Shown: piece after piece, positions 1 through 10,069 of the stretch | How the letters are laid out: each line of letters opens with the position of its first letter | Numbering within the stretch: the first letter of the stretch is position 1 | Assembly: GCA_965240325.2 (NCBI GenBank) | Contig: OZ251222.1 | Coordinates: 1,736,001-1,800,000, forward strand | Reading direction: 5' to 3' | Source of the DNA: Rebecca billardiae RCC1528 | Lineage: Eukaryota > Haptophyta | DNA length: 64,000 nt | Made by a program: the position numbers and the translations under genes | The notes under the pieces: generated by a model | Seen by the model: the letters and a program-made list of their open reading frames with translations, nothing else | What the model was told of the DNA's origin: nothing | Databases searched by the model: none

Positions 1-178
1 AGTAAACTTGTGAGTGACTCGAGTCTCGACTGGACACTGGTTGAGGTTCGCGGACTCGTTCGGGCGGACGAGGTTGCCGCCACACGGGATTACAGACGGG
101 CGGGCGGAGCCTCAAGGCGATGTGCGCGCTGGTCAGTGCTGACGGACAGGAGATTTGAGTGATTGCAAGGCCGGGCTT

Positions 179-793
179 TCAGAGTTCCCTGCCTCCCATC
201 GAGCGCAGGTTGCCATCTGCAAGCGACACGACGATTGCCCACACTGACCAGCCGCCATTGAACGGCGGCCGCATCTCGCGCCGCAGCTGGAAGAGGAAGC
301 GCCGCGTATCGCACGCGTCTAGGTCGCCACGGGGCGATACCACTGCCACCTGCGAGGCGTACTTTGAGCCATCACCCACGGCGCTCAGCGGCTCGAGCGT
401 CCAACCTTCGTTGTCGATGAGCCGGCCAATGTCCGACTTGCGCACTCGCGCACGGTACTTTTCAAAGTTGCCGTGCCCGTTGACGGGCGCGCCGCGGTAG
501 AGGTCATGCGTCCAGTCCCAGAAGCAGCGCACGCCCGAGTCCGTCTCGGGAAAGTTGTTGAGCTTCAGCGCGCGCAGCACGTTCTCCACGACCTCGTCGA
601 CGGGCACACCCGGGTGCACGCTGCGGACAACGCCCCACTGGTCCACCTCGGCACTCATGCGCACGAGCCCGGCGTGGACGCGCCGGCACTGGTTTGGGTG
701 AGACTGCCGAGCGCCAACCCCCGATCGTGGAAGGGCTTGGCGCGCGCTCACGCCGAGCGCGGAGACGAGGAACACGCATGCCGCTGCCGCCAT
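179..793 (-). CDS. NTF2-like secreted or plastid-targeted protein, function unknown
   Basis: Single open frame of 204 residues. The first ~18 residues (MAAAACVFLVSALGVSARQ) form a signal peptide or the first part of a bipartite plastid-targeting leader. The mature part has the pattern ALKLNNFPETDSGVRCFWDW followed by a GPxxxHG-like loop and a C-terminal WSVWAIVVS beta strand. I associate this pattern with NTF2-like/DUF4864-type algal proteins that have a conserved NN-P--D-G core. It has no catalytic residues I can name. It stands alone: the next gene (MYB) is on the same strand about 500 bp away. The start is the first ATG giving a leader. Family assignment is from pattern memory and is tentative; that it is a real gene is more secure, from its amino-acid composition. 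Confidence 0.6.
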   Translation of the reverse strand: MAAAACVFLVSALGVSARQALPRSGVGARQSHPNQCRRVHAGLVRMSAEVDQWGVVRSVHPGVPVDEVVENVLRALKLNNFPETDSGVRCFWDWTHDLYRGAPVNGHGNFEKYRARVRKSDIGRLIDNEGWTLEPLSAVGDGSKYASQVAVVSPRGDLDACDTRRFLFQLRREMRPPFNGGWSVWAIVVSLADGNLRSMGGREL

Positions 794-1309
794 CGCAGTG
801 ACAGCGCTGATCGCCCCGCGACCGGCCCGGGCGGCGTCTGTCCGAGACCGATGCTACAAACCGTACAACTACAAACGGCCCTTCGGGCAATCGGGCTACA
901 AGTACAGTATTCAAGCAGTACAAACCACTACTGTATGGGGGTACAGTACTTACTGCTGTTAACAAGAGTATCAAGCTCCGCTAGTATCAGACACCAGTGA
1001 CTCCGCCCGCCTCCAGGACTCTGGACTGCGCGGCCGGTGCGGGTGCCAGCTGCAGGGCTGATAATGAGGAGTGCGGACTGATGAGTAGCCTGACTGAGCG
1101 GACAAGCCTCGGTCCAGCGTCAGCGGTCAGGCGCACGTCGCCACGTGCGGCGGACTGACGGCACTGACGCGGCATCCATTATCCAAACAAAGCCCTGCAC
1201 GTCCACTTTGCAGGCGCGCTGATGCCTGATGCCGATGTCCGTGCCGCGTGCGGTGATGCTGCGCATTCGTGATGAGTGTTGTGCCTCGGGCGCAACGCAC
1301 CACCGCGAC
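794..1309. other. Intergenic spacer
   Basis: No convincing gene. It holds the upstream region of the 179-793 gene and the 3' flank of the MYB gene. Around 900-980 it is noticeably less GC-rich, with several 'tacagta' words. Confidence 0.5.
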
Positions 1310-4300
1310 TCACGCCGTCGCCACCGCGGCCGCGGCTGCACTGCTCACATCACCGTCTGCCTCGGCATGCACGGCGGCCACGCCCACGCTGCCGTCGGTG
1401 CCCGCGCGCCGCTCGCACTTGTCAGCTGCCGCGCCGGCGACGGCAGCGACTGCTGTCGACTCGTTGACGCGGATGGGCAGCGGAGCGAGTGCCTTTGACG
1501 CGGGAACGGCGCCCTCCACCGACGGGGCCGCCTCGCACACGTCCGCCTGCATCGGCTTCGGCTCATCCGCGCCCTGCGCCTCGGTGCCGTCGGCCGCGGC
1601 CTCGATCGCCTTGGCGGCCGCGTTTGCGAGCTCGAGCGACGCCGCAAAGCCGTTGGCGAACGGCGAGGCCGCCGGGTTGAACCGGACGGAGAAGCGGCCC
1701 GAGCCGCCCGAGCCGCCCGCGGTGCGCGCGACGGGCGTGAGCAGCGAGTCCAGGTTGAGGAAGCCGAGCATCTCGTCCTGGCTCAGCTTGCCCGACGCTG
1801 GCGTCGACGGCGTCGCCGCGCCGAGCAGAGGCGTCCGCCCCGTCGCTCCCACGCGCGCGCCCGACGCCAGCGGCGGCTGCAGCTGCTTCGACGGCCGCGG
1901 CGTCATGCCGGCGGCGTCGCGAGGCGGCGGCGGCATCAGTGCCGCGCGCGCCGCGCCGGGCGTCACCTGCGCGAACGCCGAGCCGCGAGCCTGCGGCGCC
2001 GCCCCCGCCGGCGCCGCGCCCGAGCCAGACGACGCCCCGGGCACCGCGAGCAGCTCGCCGGCGGTGCGGGGCGAGAGGCAGAGGGTGCGGCCGCGCGCGC
2101 CGGCCGAGACCCCCGGCGGCGCCGGGCGTGGCGGGCGCTCGTTTGCCCTGCTGCCGACCTCGCGCGCGGGCGGGCACGCCTCCGCCTCCGCAGCCGCCGC
2201 CGCCGCCACCGCCGCGCCCTTGGGCGAGACGGTGATGAGCGGGCGCGTCGAGGGCGAGAGCAGCACCGTGTGCCCTTGCTTGGTGAGGTTGCGCAGCAGC
2301 TCGTCGACGTCAAACTGCATCAGGTCGTTGAGCTTCTTGCCCGAGCCGAGGATGTTGGACGCGGCGCCGGGCGTGCACGCCACGGGCGCGCGCGCGAGCG
2401 AGAGCGGGGTCGTCGCGGCGTAGCCCGCTGGCCGCTTGGCCGGCGTCGGCTGCCCGAAGAGGCCAGCTGATGAGTCCATGAGAGCGCGCAGCTCGAGCGA
2501 TGCCTCGTCTGCGCCGCTCGCGCCAGGCGGCGAGAGCGCGTGCTCTCGACTGAGCGCGGCGACGAGCGCGCTCGGCAGCTGCCCGCCCTCGCTCTTGCGC
2601 TTTTTGGTCACGAGCTCGATCGAGTTCTGCATCGAGCTCTCCACCAGCGAGTCGCAGAACTCCTGCAGCGAGAACACCTGCGCGCGCCGCGCGAAGCGAC
2701 GCAAGAGGCCGAGGCGCGCGCGCGTGCGTTAGGAGATGGAGCGAGTCTGCCGCTGCGCGCACGCTCGGCTGCGGCGCGGCGATTGCGGGCGCACACCTTG
2801 TCCTGCAGCTTCTTCTTGTCCTCGGCGGAGGCAAGGTGCGCGGTCGATGCCCACAGCTGCGCACGCGCATCGCGGGCAGGTGGCGGCGCGCGCGGTGCGG
2901 CAAGGTCAGCGCGGCCGCGCGCGAGCACACAATGTCGCGGCGCGCAGATTGGGCGCCGCCTGCACGGTGGCCGGCGCGCACCTGGTTGAGCTGGTTGATG
3001 TTCTGCAGGAGGGCCTGGCGCGTGCCCTTGACAATGTCCCTCTCGGCCGTGTTCGTCGACGGCGGTGCCGACGTGCGCCGCGTCTTGCTGCCCTTCGGCC
3101 GCCCGCGCTTCTTGGGCGGGGGCTTGACATCCTCGTCAGCCGCGGCCGGCGCGGCCTCCGCCGCGCCCGCGGCCGCGGCGCCCGCGACCGCCGAGGACAG
3201 CCGGTTGAAGTTGCCGATCGGGTCATCCGGGTCGTACGGCACGGGCGCAATGAGCTGCTGCGTCTGCGCCGTGGGTGCCACGCCCGAAGCGGCCTCGCCC
3301 GTCGCGGCCGTGTAGCACACCGCGGCGGGGAAGTGGAAGACAGTCGGCGCAACGGCCTCTGGCTTGGGCTCGGCCTCGGGCGCGCTCGGCGGCGCGAGCT
3401 CCGGCGCGCCGGTGGGTGGCGCGGGCGCATCGAGCGCCGCCGCCGGCATGGCGGGCGCCGCGCCGATCGGTTCGGTGCCCTGCGCCGCGGGCGGCGCCGC
3501 GAGCTCCGCGGGCGTCGCCGGCCGCTGCGGCATGGACGCTGCTGGCAGCTGCGCCGCGCCGATCGCCTCTGGTGCCGCTGGCGCAATCGTCGTCGGCATC
3601 AGCGCGGGGACGGGCTGCTCCGGCAGAGGGGGCACGGCCTCGGCGGAGGGGTCCGCACGCGCGAGCTGGCTGCCCTCTGCGCTCTCCACCGGCGCGGCCC
3701 GCTGCTCGGTCGGCGCAGCGCTCTCTGCCAGCGCGGCCGGCGGCGGCGCGAGCACGGGGCCATCCGCCCCGGCCGCCGCGCCCGCGTCCTGCGCCTCGCT
3801 CGACGGCTTGTTGCGGTTGAGCTTGCGCAGCTCGCGGCGGAGCGCCGAGTTCCAGTGGTTCTTGATGGCGTTGTCCGTGCGCCCGGGCAGCACCGACGCG
3901 ATCTTCGCCCACTTGTTCCCAAACCTGCGATGCGCCTCGACCAGCATTGCTTCCTCCTCGGGCGTCCAGTTGTGCTTCTTGATGTCGGGGTCGAGCTGAT
4001 TGTGCCACCGCTCGCGGCACTGCTTGCCCGTGCGCCCGTTCAGCTTGCTCGCGATCAGTGACCACTTCTTCGTCCCAAGCTCCCGCACGAGCTGCACGAC
4101 GAACTCGTCCTCCTGCGCGGTGCGCGCCAGACCACGGTGGTCGCGCGCGCGCGCGCGGTGTGAGGTGACTGGCGCGCGAGGGCTGCGCCGGCGGCAGCGC
4201 GCTCTGAGGCGCACCTCCTGCGTCCATGGGCGGCGCGACGCGTCCCCCTTGTCGTCGGCGCTCATCTCGGCCGACTCGGCGGCGTGCGCCGCGTCCACCA

Positions 4301-4313
4301 CGACCGGGTCCAT
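1310..4313 (-). CDS. R2R3-MYB transcription factor with AT-hook
   Basis: Four exons: 4313-4215, 4112-2982, 2856-2797 and 2677-1310, all joined in phase 0 and giving 885 residues. Exons 1 and 2 join inside the first MYB repeat (WTQE|EDEF), which supports the splice. R2 (about residues 27-74, ending CRERWHNQL) and R3 (about 78-126, with NAIKNHWNS) closely match the animal/plant c-MYB DNA-binding repeats; the regularly spaced tryptophans are present. A basic [10 protein letters not shown] segment late in exon 2 is an AT-hook. The rest is Ala/Pro-rich low complexity, except a conserved-looking [18 protein letters not shown] helix near the C terminus. Expected to be a nuclear transcription regulator; 3R/R2R3 MYBs of this animal-like type often control cell-cycle genes (family knowledge). 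Donors read gtgcgcc, gtgcgcg and gtgtgcg. Its start is 376 bp from the divergent glycosyltransferase start. Confidence 0.85.
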
Positions 4314-4689
4314 CCTCCCGGGGGCAGCGGCTGCTGGCCTGTTTGATTTCGAATTGGCGCCAGGGTTGACCGGACTTTTTCAAACACGTGCGTCCGGGCG
4401 CACTGAACTCAACAGTCATTCTCAATTCAGTCAACACGTCCGCCCGGCCCCTCCGCTGCTTGCTCCGGACGCGCGCGATGGTGCCCATGCACTCTTGAGC
4501 CACCGTGGTCGCCGTACGGTAACACGGCGACGGGCTCGTGTCGTGGTGGAGGCCGCGCTCGCCGACCAGAGAAGCGTGCTCCTGATCGCTACGCTCTGTG
4601 ATCGGAGAGCTAGGCGCGCCCTTGAGCTTCCCTCGGCCGTGCGCGCCTGCACGCGAGGGCTCGCGCGCGACTACAGCTCGCGAATCAGC
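4314..4689. promoter_or_regulatory. Shared upstream region of MYB and exostosin-like genes
   Basis: 376 bp between two divergent start codons, so it must hold both promoters. I see no TATA box or clear operator-like repeat. Both-strand transcription from here is inferred from gene orientation only. Confidence 0.4.
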
Positions 4690-6648
4690 ATGCCGGGCTG
4701 GTGGCCGCCCTCCACGCACCAAGGGCGGACGGCCCCGACCGCGTTGGGAGCGCTCGTCGTACTCGTCCTCACGGCTCGCGGCCACGCGGCTGCGCCGCCG
4801 CCGCAGCCCCCACAGCTGCGCGTCGCCGTGAGCGAGCTGTTCAGAGACATGTTCAGCACTCCGGACTCGTGCGAGCCCAACCGCACCGCGGCGCCTTGGC
4901 TCGGCTCGGCGGAGCTGCGGGGCACGTGGAATCGCACGCTGCTGCCGCCCGTGCGCGCTCTCAACGACACGATCCTCTCTGCGCCGTACCTCTTCCGCCC
5001 CGATCGGCGCGTGTGCGCTGGCAGCGCTGATCTCCCACCGGCCGATGCGGCGCCCGCCGGCTTCTGCGTGAACACGGCGTGGGACGGCACCCTGTTCGAC
5101 CAGTACGCGATGGAGCGGCACGTGCTCTCCCGCGTGCTGCAGCGCACCACGCTCGTCTGCGGCGGCGGCGCGCGCAGCCTGGCCGAGCTCTCGGCGCGCG
5201 CCGCAGCCGACCCGTCGTGGTGCGACGCTGACGTCGTCTACGTCCCTTCTCTGCGCTTCCACCACTTTGCGATCGGCGGCGACGGGTGGGTGGCGTGGCG
5301 GGGCTGCCTCGTGCGCTCGCTCTTCGTGCGCTACTGGGAGGCCGTCGAGATGCTGTACCACGCGCGCGCGCGCCCCGGCGGCCGCGCGCGCCTCGTCGTC
5401 GTCGTCGATCCGCACAGCTGGAACTCGCACGTGCAGCTCAAGAACCTGCGCTCGATGGGCGAGCGGACGTCTGGCTTCCTCTCGAGGCTGGTGCTCGGCG
5501 TGAGCATGAGCTCGCTCCCGACCGCCGACCGCCACTGGATCTTCGGGACCACGCGGGCCGCCGCCGACTGGCGCGACGGCGCCGAGGAGGAGCTCGCGCG
5601 GCGCGAGCGGCTGCTGGAGCACGCGCGCGGCGCGCGCAAGCAGCTGCGCAGCTTCTGCGGCGGGCCCCTCTTTGCCACGCTGCCGATGGTGGTGGGCATG
5701 GACCACGCGGCGGACTGGAGCGCGCGCAGCGGCGCGTTCGACCCCGCGGCCCGCCGGCCCATCGCGCTCCTGTACGACGCCGACTCGCGCCGCGATGGGA
5801 TGGATCGGCTCGCAGGCATGCAGCACACGCGCCCTGTCGTGCGCCGCGCGCTCGCCCGCCACGGCGCCAGCGCGTGCCGCCACCGCTCCTTTGGCACCAT
5901 GGTCATCTGCCGCGAGCGCGGCCTGCGGAACTGCAGCCAGTTCTGCTCGACCCTGTACGGCCGGCTCGCGCGGGCCGAGTTCGTGATCGAGCCGCCCGGG
6001 GACGTGCTTGGCCGCTCGCACGCGTACGCCGCAATGGCGGCCGGCGCCATCCCTGTGCTGCTGGAGGGCGGGCACGACGCATACGACTCGAGCGCGCCGA
6101 CGTGGTGGGCGTGGCGCGCGGCGCGGGCGGCGCACGCGGGCGGCGCGCGCGCTGGGCGGGGCACGCGCGCTCGACGCCGGCTGCTGGCCTCGCGCGCGCC
6201 AGTGCTGAGCGCCGCCGGCACGGTCGCGCTCGACTACTCGCGCTTTGCCGTGTTCATCAGAGCGGCCGAGATTGCACGAGACTCGCACGCGTACTGGATG
6301 CGATGGCTGCTCGAGCTGTCCAACGACAGGCGGCTGCTCGCGCGCATGCGCGCCGAGATGCAGCGCGCGATGCCCTTCTTCACCTACGCCCCGCACGACT
6401 GCCGCGGCGCCGCGGACGGGGCCGTCTGCGATGCGGTTTCCGCGTTCGACGCAGTCGTTCGGCGCGCGTGGCTCGCGAGCTCGCAGCTCATGCCGCCGCG
6501 GCTGCCATACCACTTTTGGAGGGAGCGGAGCGTGTGCACGCGGCCCTCCGCGCGCTTCGCCGCGGAGGGGCCGATGATCAATTACACGACGTTGCTCGGC
6601 ACGCCCAAACTCCAACGGCGCCATCTGCCGAAGCTGATGTTCACGTGA
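4690..6648 (+). CDS. Exostosin-like (GT47-type) glycosyltransferase
   Basis: Intronless, 652 residues from ATG 4690. I chose this start because it gives a hydrophobic N-terminal signal or anchor (TALGALVVLVLTARGHAAA) after a short cytosolic tail, as in type II Golgi enzymes. Upstream in-frame codons read through the MYB gene's antisense and are not coding. The diagnostic segment is EFVIEPPGDVLGRSHAYAAM followed by AAGAIPVLLEGG (about residues 430-461), the exostosin signature in which the donor-binding Glu/Arg region is followed by G-xIPV. Many paired cysteines fit a secreted-pathway fold. Predicted to add sugars to cell-surface or secreted glycans in the Golgi; donor and acceptor are not readable from sequence. 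The gene is convergent with the Q-rich coiled-coil gene downstream. Confidence 0.75.
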   Translation: MPGWWPPSTHQGRTAPTALGALVVLVLTARGHAAAPPPQPPQLRVAVSELFRDMFSTPDSCEPNRTAAPWLGSAELRGTWNRTLLPPVRALNDTILSAPYLFRPDRRVCAGSADLPPADAAPAGFCVNTAWDGTLFDQYAMERHVLSRVLQRTTLVCGGGARSLAELSARAAADPSWCDADVVYVPSLRFHHFAIGGDGWVAWRGCLVRSLFVRYWEAVEMLYHARARPGGRARLVVVVDPHSWNSHVQLKNLRSMGERTSGFLSRLVLGVSMSSLPTADRHWIFGTTRAAADWRDGAEEELARRERLLEHARGARKQLRSFCGGPLFATLPMVVGMDHAADWSARSGAFDPAARRPIALLYDADSRRDGMDRLAGMQHTRPVVRRALARHGASACRHRSFGTMVICRERGLRNCSQFCSTLYGRLARAEFVIEPPGDVLGRSHAYAAMAAGAIPVLLEGGHDAYDSSAPTWWAWRAARAAHAGGARAGRGTRARRRLLASRAPVLSAAGTVALDYSRFAVFIRAAEIARDSHAYWMRWLLELSNDRRLLARMRAEMQRAMPFFTYAPHDCRGAADGAVCDAVSAFDAVVRRAWLASSQLMPPRLPYHFWRERSVCTRPSARFAAEGPMINYTTLLGTPKLQRRHLPKLMFT

Positions 6649-7367
6649 TACACATACTGCGCGGTGCCCAGTCGGCGGCGCGGCGCGGCGCCGGCCGGCC
6701 CGCCGGACTAGTCAGCCGGACGGCCGGTACTGCGGACTGCCATTAGACCATTAGTGATTAGTTTAGACTGCGCCATTGCGCCGACGACGACTCGCTGAGG
6801 CTGCGGATACTGCTGCTGTTAGTTACGACGCTGTATAAAATTCAGCGGCGCGGCTGGCTGCGACTGCCACTCCGTGACTCCGTCAGACTCCTGAATGACC
6901 TGAATAGTGAATCCGATGGCCGACCGATGCCAGATTCCAGAACAGCCTGCTGCCTGGAAGGACAAGGAGGACTACTAATACTGTACAGTGATGCTGTTAT
7001 GTCAGCATGCTGCATCATGTCATAAGCAGACAATGCTGCACCATTGACGTAGTGACGTACGTGGCTCGCGATGAGCTCCGGCCGGTGAGACGCGAGCCGC
7101 GGCGCGCTGACGCAAGTGAGACTTGTCACTTGCGTCTTGCAAGAGTAGCAAGAGTAGCCAGCGGATGACACGGCTGGCCCTTCAGTCAGGTTCGGAGCTC
7201 GCAGAGACGACTCGGGAGGTCAAGCACGGGCCGCAGCTGCGCTCGACGAGGTGCAAAAGGAGGGCGGCGGGCGCGGCCAGCGCGCGTGTCCGGGCGGGGA
7301 GGGGCGTGTAGTACCATGCCAGCACAGGTCATGAATCGATCGGTCAGTCAGCGCGGGTCGGGGTCGG
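6649..7367. other. Convergent intergenic region with a hairpin
   Basis: About 720 bp between the 3' ends of two convergent genes. No gene seen. It contains a perfect 10-bp inverted repeat (7109-7118 and 7127-7136, 8-nt loop) followed by a tandem 'caagagtag' pair, and a 'tgtataaaattc' word at about 6831. Confidence 0.45.
7109..7136. repeat. Perfect 10-bp stem with 8-nt loop
   Basis: GACGCAAGTG pairs with CACTTGCGTC across an 8-nt loop, in the middle of the convergent 3' flanks of the glycosyltransferase and coiled-coil genes. It could fold in either transcript's 3' region. Function unknown. Confidence 0.5.
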
Positions 7368-7666
7368 TCATGCGCCCGTGTTGTCGTCCAGCTCATAGTC
7401 GATGGGGATGTCGCCGAGCGCGTTCAGGCGGTCCTCCAGGTCGTCGTCCCTCGCGTGCTTGGTCGGCTCGGGCGCGTCGATCGCGGTCGTGGACGCGAAC
7501 TGCGCGGGCGCCTCGACCACCTCCGCGGCGGCCGCCGGAGATCTCGCGTGCGCGAAGCGCTGCACAGACGGGCTCGCGATCGCGTCGCGCTGGGCGCCCG
7601 CCTTGGCGACGCCGCCCTCGGCGGCCGGGGGCTCGGCGTTCCACGTGGAGCCGAAGAAGGCGGCGA

Positions 7667-7697
<31 letters not shown>

Positions 7698-8655
7698 CTC
7701 CTGCTCGCGCTGCTGCCGCTGCAGCGCCTCAAGCTGCTGCTGGGGCGACGTCTGGTCGCCGCGCGAGGCCTGGCGCGCGAGCGGCGGGTGGCCGGCCGCC
7801 GCCGCCACCTGCTGCTGCTGCAGCTGCGCATAGTGCGCCATCTGCGCCATGTGCGCGATCTGCGCGGCGAAGAGCTGCTGCTGCTGCTGCTGCTGCTGCG
7901 CGTGCTGCGCCTGCTGCTGCTGCTGCTCGCGAGCCTGCTGCTGGCCCGACGGCTGCGTGTCCTTGTTCGTGCAGCTCGGCGAGTTGGGCTGGGGAGCCGC
8001 CGAACGCTCCGTGCGCTCCGTGTCACGCCGCTGCAGCAGCGGCGTGCCGCCGAACGCGCCCGTGTTGAAGAGCGCGTTCGAGTACGGGTTGGCCATGCCG
8101 AAGGGGTTGCCCATCATCGCCGCGAACTGCGGCATCGTCGGCATCACGTTGGGCATGCCGAGCCCGGCGCCGAGGGTCGACATCGAGTGCGCGCCCTTGC
8201 GCATCTTGGCGGCGCCCTGCTGCGCCGGACGCGAGCTCGACGCCGCGCGCTGCGAGACGGCGTGCGACATGGCGGGGCGGATGCGGCTCGAGCCGGTCGG
8301 CGAGGGGGGCGAGTCGCCACCCGCCGCCATCGAGTCCACCTGGCTCGTCGTGTGCGACGCGAGCTGCCCGCCGCCCACCGAGCGCGCGCGCTTCCGCGAG
8401 CCCTCCGGCCGGCGTGGCGCGTCGGGCGCGACGCCGCCGTTCGCGGCGGCCTTGAGTGCCTGCATCTCGTGCACGAGCTGCTGGTTGCGCGTCTTGAGCG
8501 AGTCGAGCTGCGGCTCGAGCGCCTTGTTGAGCTTCTTCAGCTCGCGGTTCTCCGACGTGAGCTCCGAGTTGCGCTTCTCCAGCGCGGCCACCTTGTCGCG
8601 CAGCCGCGACGCCATCTTCCACGACGCGTCGAGGCGCTCGCGCAGCCGCTTCTCG
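7368..8655 (-). CDS. Q-rich coiled-coil protein, possibly the C-terminal half of the C2H2 gene
   Basis: The open frame has an ATG at 8615 (415 residues), but 13 upstream in-frame codons (EKRLRERLDASWK) continue the same heptad pattern back to an acceptor-like cgcgcag ending at 8656. The coil therefore probably starts in an exon opening at 8655. Residues ~1-65 are a strong coiled coil (repeated L/K/E heptads such as LEKRNSELTSENRELKKLNK). The rest is low complexity with polyglutamine tracts, an AHMAQMAHYAQ stretch, and an acidic tail ending DIPIDYELDDNTGA. Likely a nuclear dimerising regulator or co-regulator, by composition only. It lies directly behind the C2H2 zinc-finger frame on the same strand; see the finding on their possible fusion. 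Confidence 0.6.
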
Positions 8656-8820
8656 CTGCGCGGCGCGGGCGGAGCGGCGCGCGTGGGCGGGGGCAGGAGA
8701 GGGGGATGAGCGCCGCGCGCCGAGCACGCCGTTCATCGCGCTCCTCGCGCTCGCGCGCGAAGCGTGACGCCGCCACCGGCCGACGGCCGCGCGCACGCGC
8801 GCGCCGCGCCGCGCGTGCAC

Positions 8821-9591
8821 TCACACAAAGCTGTCTCCATTGGTGCTCTCATGCTCAATCAGCTTGTGGATGCGCAGCGAGGAGGGGTTGGCGAAGCACT
8901 TGCCGCAGCCGGGCATCTGGCACGCGAAGGCATCGGACTGCTCGTGCAGCTTGAGGTGGTACTCCAGGTGCTTTTGCACCTGCGCACCCACGTGTCGCGC
9001 GCGCGCGCGGGGCAGGGAGCATACACGCGCTCAGGACACAAGCACTCTGGCGCTCACCGGGCGCGCGCGCGCGCGGGTGTGGGGGGAGCCGCGCACCTTG
9101 AAGGCCTTGTCGCAGTCCGCGTGCGGGCAGGTGAAGGGCCGCTGGTTGGAGTGGGTCAGCAGGTGGCGCTTGAGCAGCGCGCGGTCGATGAACGCCTTGC
9201 CGCACCCCTCCTCCTCGCACTTCCATGGCTTCTCGCCGGTGTGGATCCGGTAGTGGCGCTCGAGTGCCCACTTGGAGGCGAAGGTCTTGCCGCAGCCCTC
9301 CCACGTGCACGTGCGCGAAGGATCTGGCGGGGGCGAGCCGCCCGTGCCGAGCTGCGAGTTGAACCCCAGCGCCTGCTCGACGTCGTGCGCTGGCATCGCG
9401 TGGCTGCCGACCGCGTGGCTCGGCGGCGCGCCGTGCGCAGAGCTGGCAAGATCGTCGAAGGTGCGATCGTCGTCGTCGGTGGGCACGCCGTGCATGATGG
9501 CCTGCATGATCTCGGACGAGAGCACATCCTCAGCGAGCGGCTCCATCACCGCCTGAAGCGTCGGGCTCGACGGGTGCTCGACGGCGAGCAT
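8821..9591 (-). CDS. Four-finger C2H2 zinc-finger protein
   Basis: Exon 1 runs 9591-9097 and exon 2 8979-8821. An upstream in-frame ATG at 9687 is possible; I prefer 9591 (MLAVEHPSS), after which composition looks coding. Four consecutive TFIIIA-type fingers are visible: CTWEGCGKTF, CEEEGCGKAF with a TGEKP linker before it, CPHADCDKAF (whose helix QKHLEYHLKLH comes from exon 2) and CQMPGCGKCF. All Cys and His ligands are present, and the third finger is only complete after splicing, which supports the intron (donor gtgcgcg, acceptor gcgcag). A frame-0 TGA (8823-8821) follows VQ..GDSFV, but it overlaps a perfect donor word GTGAGT, so the exon may instead splice onward into the coiled-coil frame. 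Expected nuclear DNA-binding protein. Confidence 0.75.
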
Positions 9592-9687
9592 CTTGGCGCG
9601 GCCGTGCGGTCCAGCTTTCTCGCGCAGGCAGGTGCCGCCCGCACTCCGCACTTGCGGGGATTCCCCTGCTAGAGTGAGCGCGAGCAT

Positions 9688-10062
9688 CGGCTACTTTGAT
9701 GAACGAAACCCAAAGCGAACTCTCTCGAAACCAATGGTTAATCGGAGCGAATCTCGACCTACCCGCAATTGTTAATTACGCCGATCTGCAAATCAGACTC
9801 ATAGAGGTATTCAAGCTAAGTAGAATCCCGTTCAGACCGACCAGCCAACAGTCGTTTTCAGAGTCTTGCTGGTGCTCTGATAGTAGCAATGAGTAAGCAG
9901 CACTGTAGACACCATATTCAACAAACCACCCGAGATCCCGCCAGAATGATGCACCCCGATGGGTCGGCGGTAAAAACACGAGAGGCGATTGCACGAATAT
10001 TCATAATCCACCAATTGAATTGATGAATTCCTGACGACTCGGCGTTGGATCCATTAACCACA
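9688..10062. other. AT-richer gene-free patch
   Basis: Roughly 370 bp, clearly lower in GC than its surroundings, between the C2H2 gene's 5' end and the fold-back element. Only short unsupported frames; no gene called. Confidence 0.45.
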
Positions 10063-10069
10063 CTACTAG

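Noticed and set aside
3223-6624. A 1,133-codon minus-strand frame spanning the glycosyltransferase and MYB genes
   Set aside because: It crosses two real genes in wrong frames; composition is Arg/Ala/Gly shadow.
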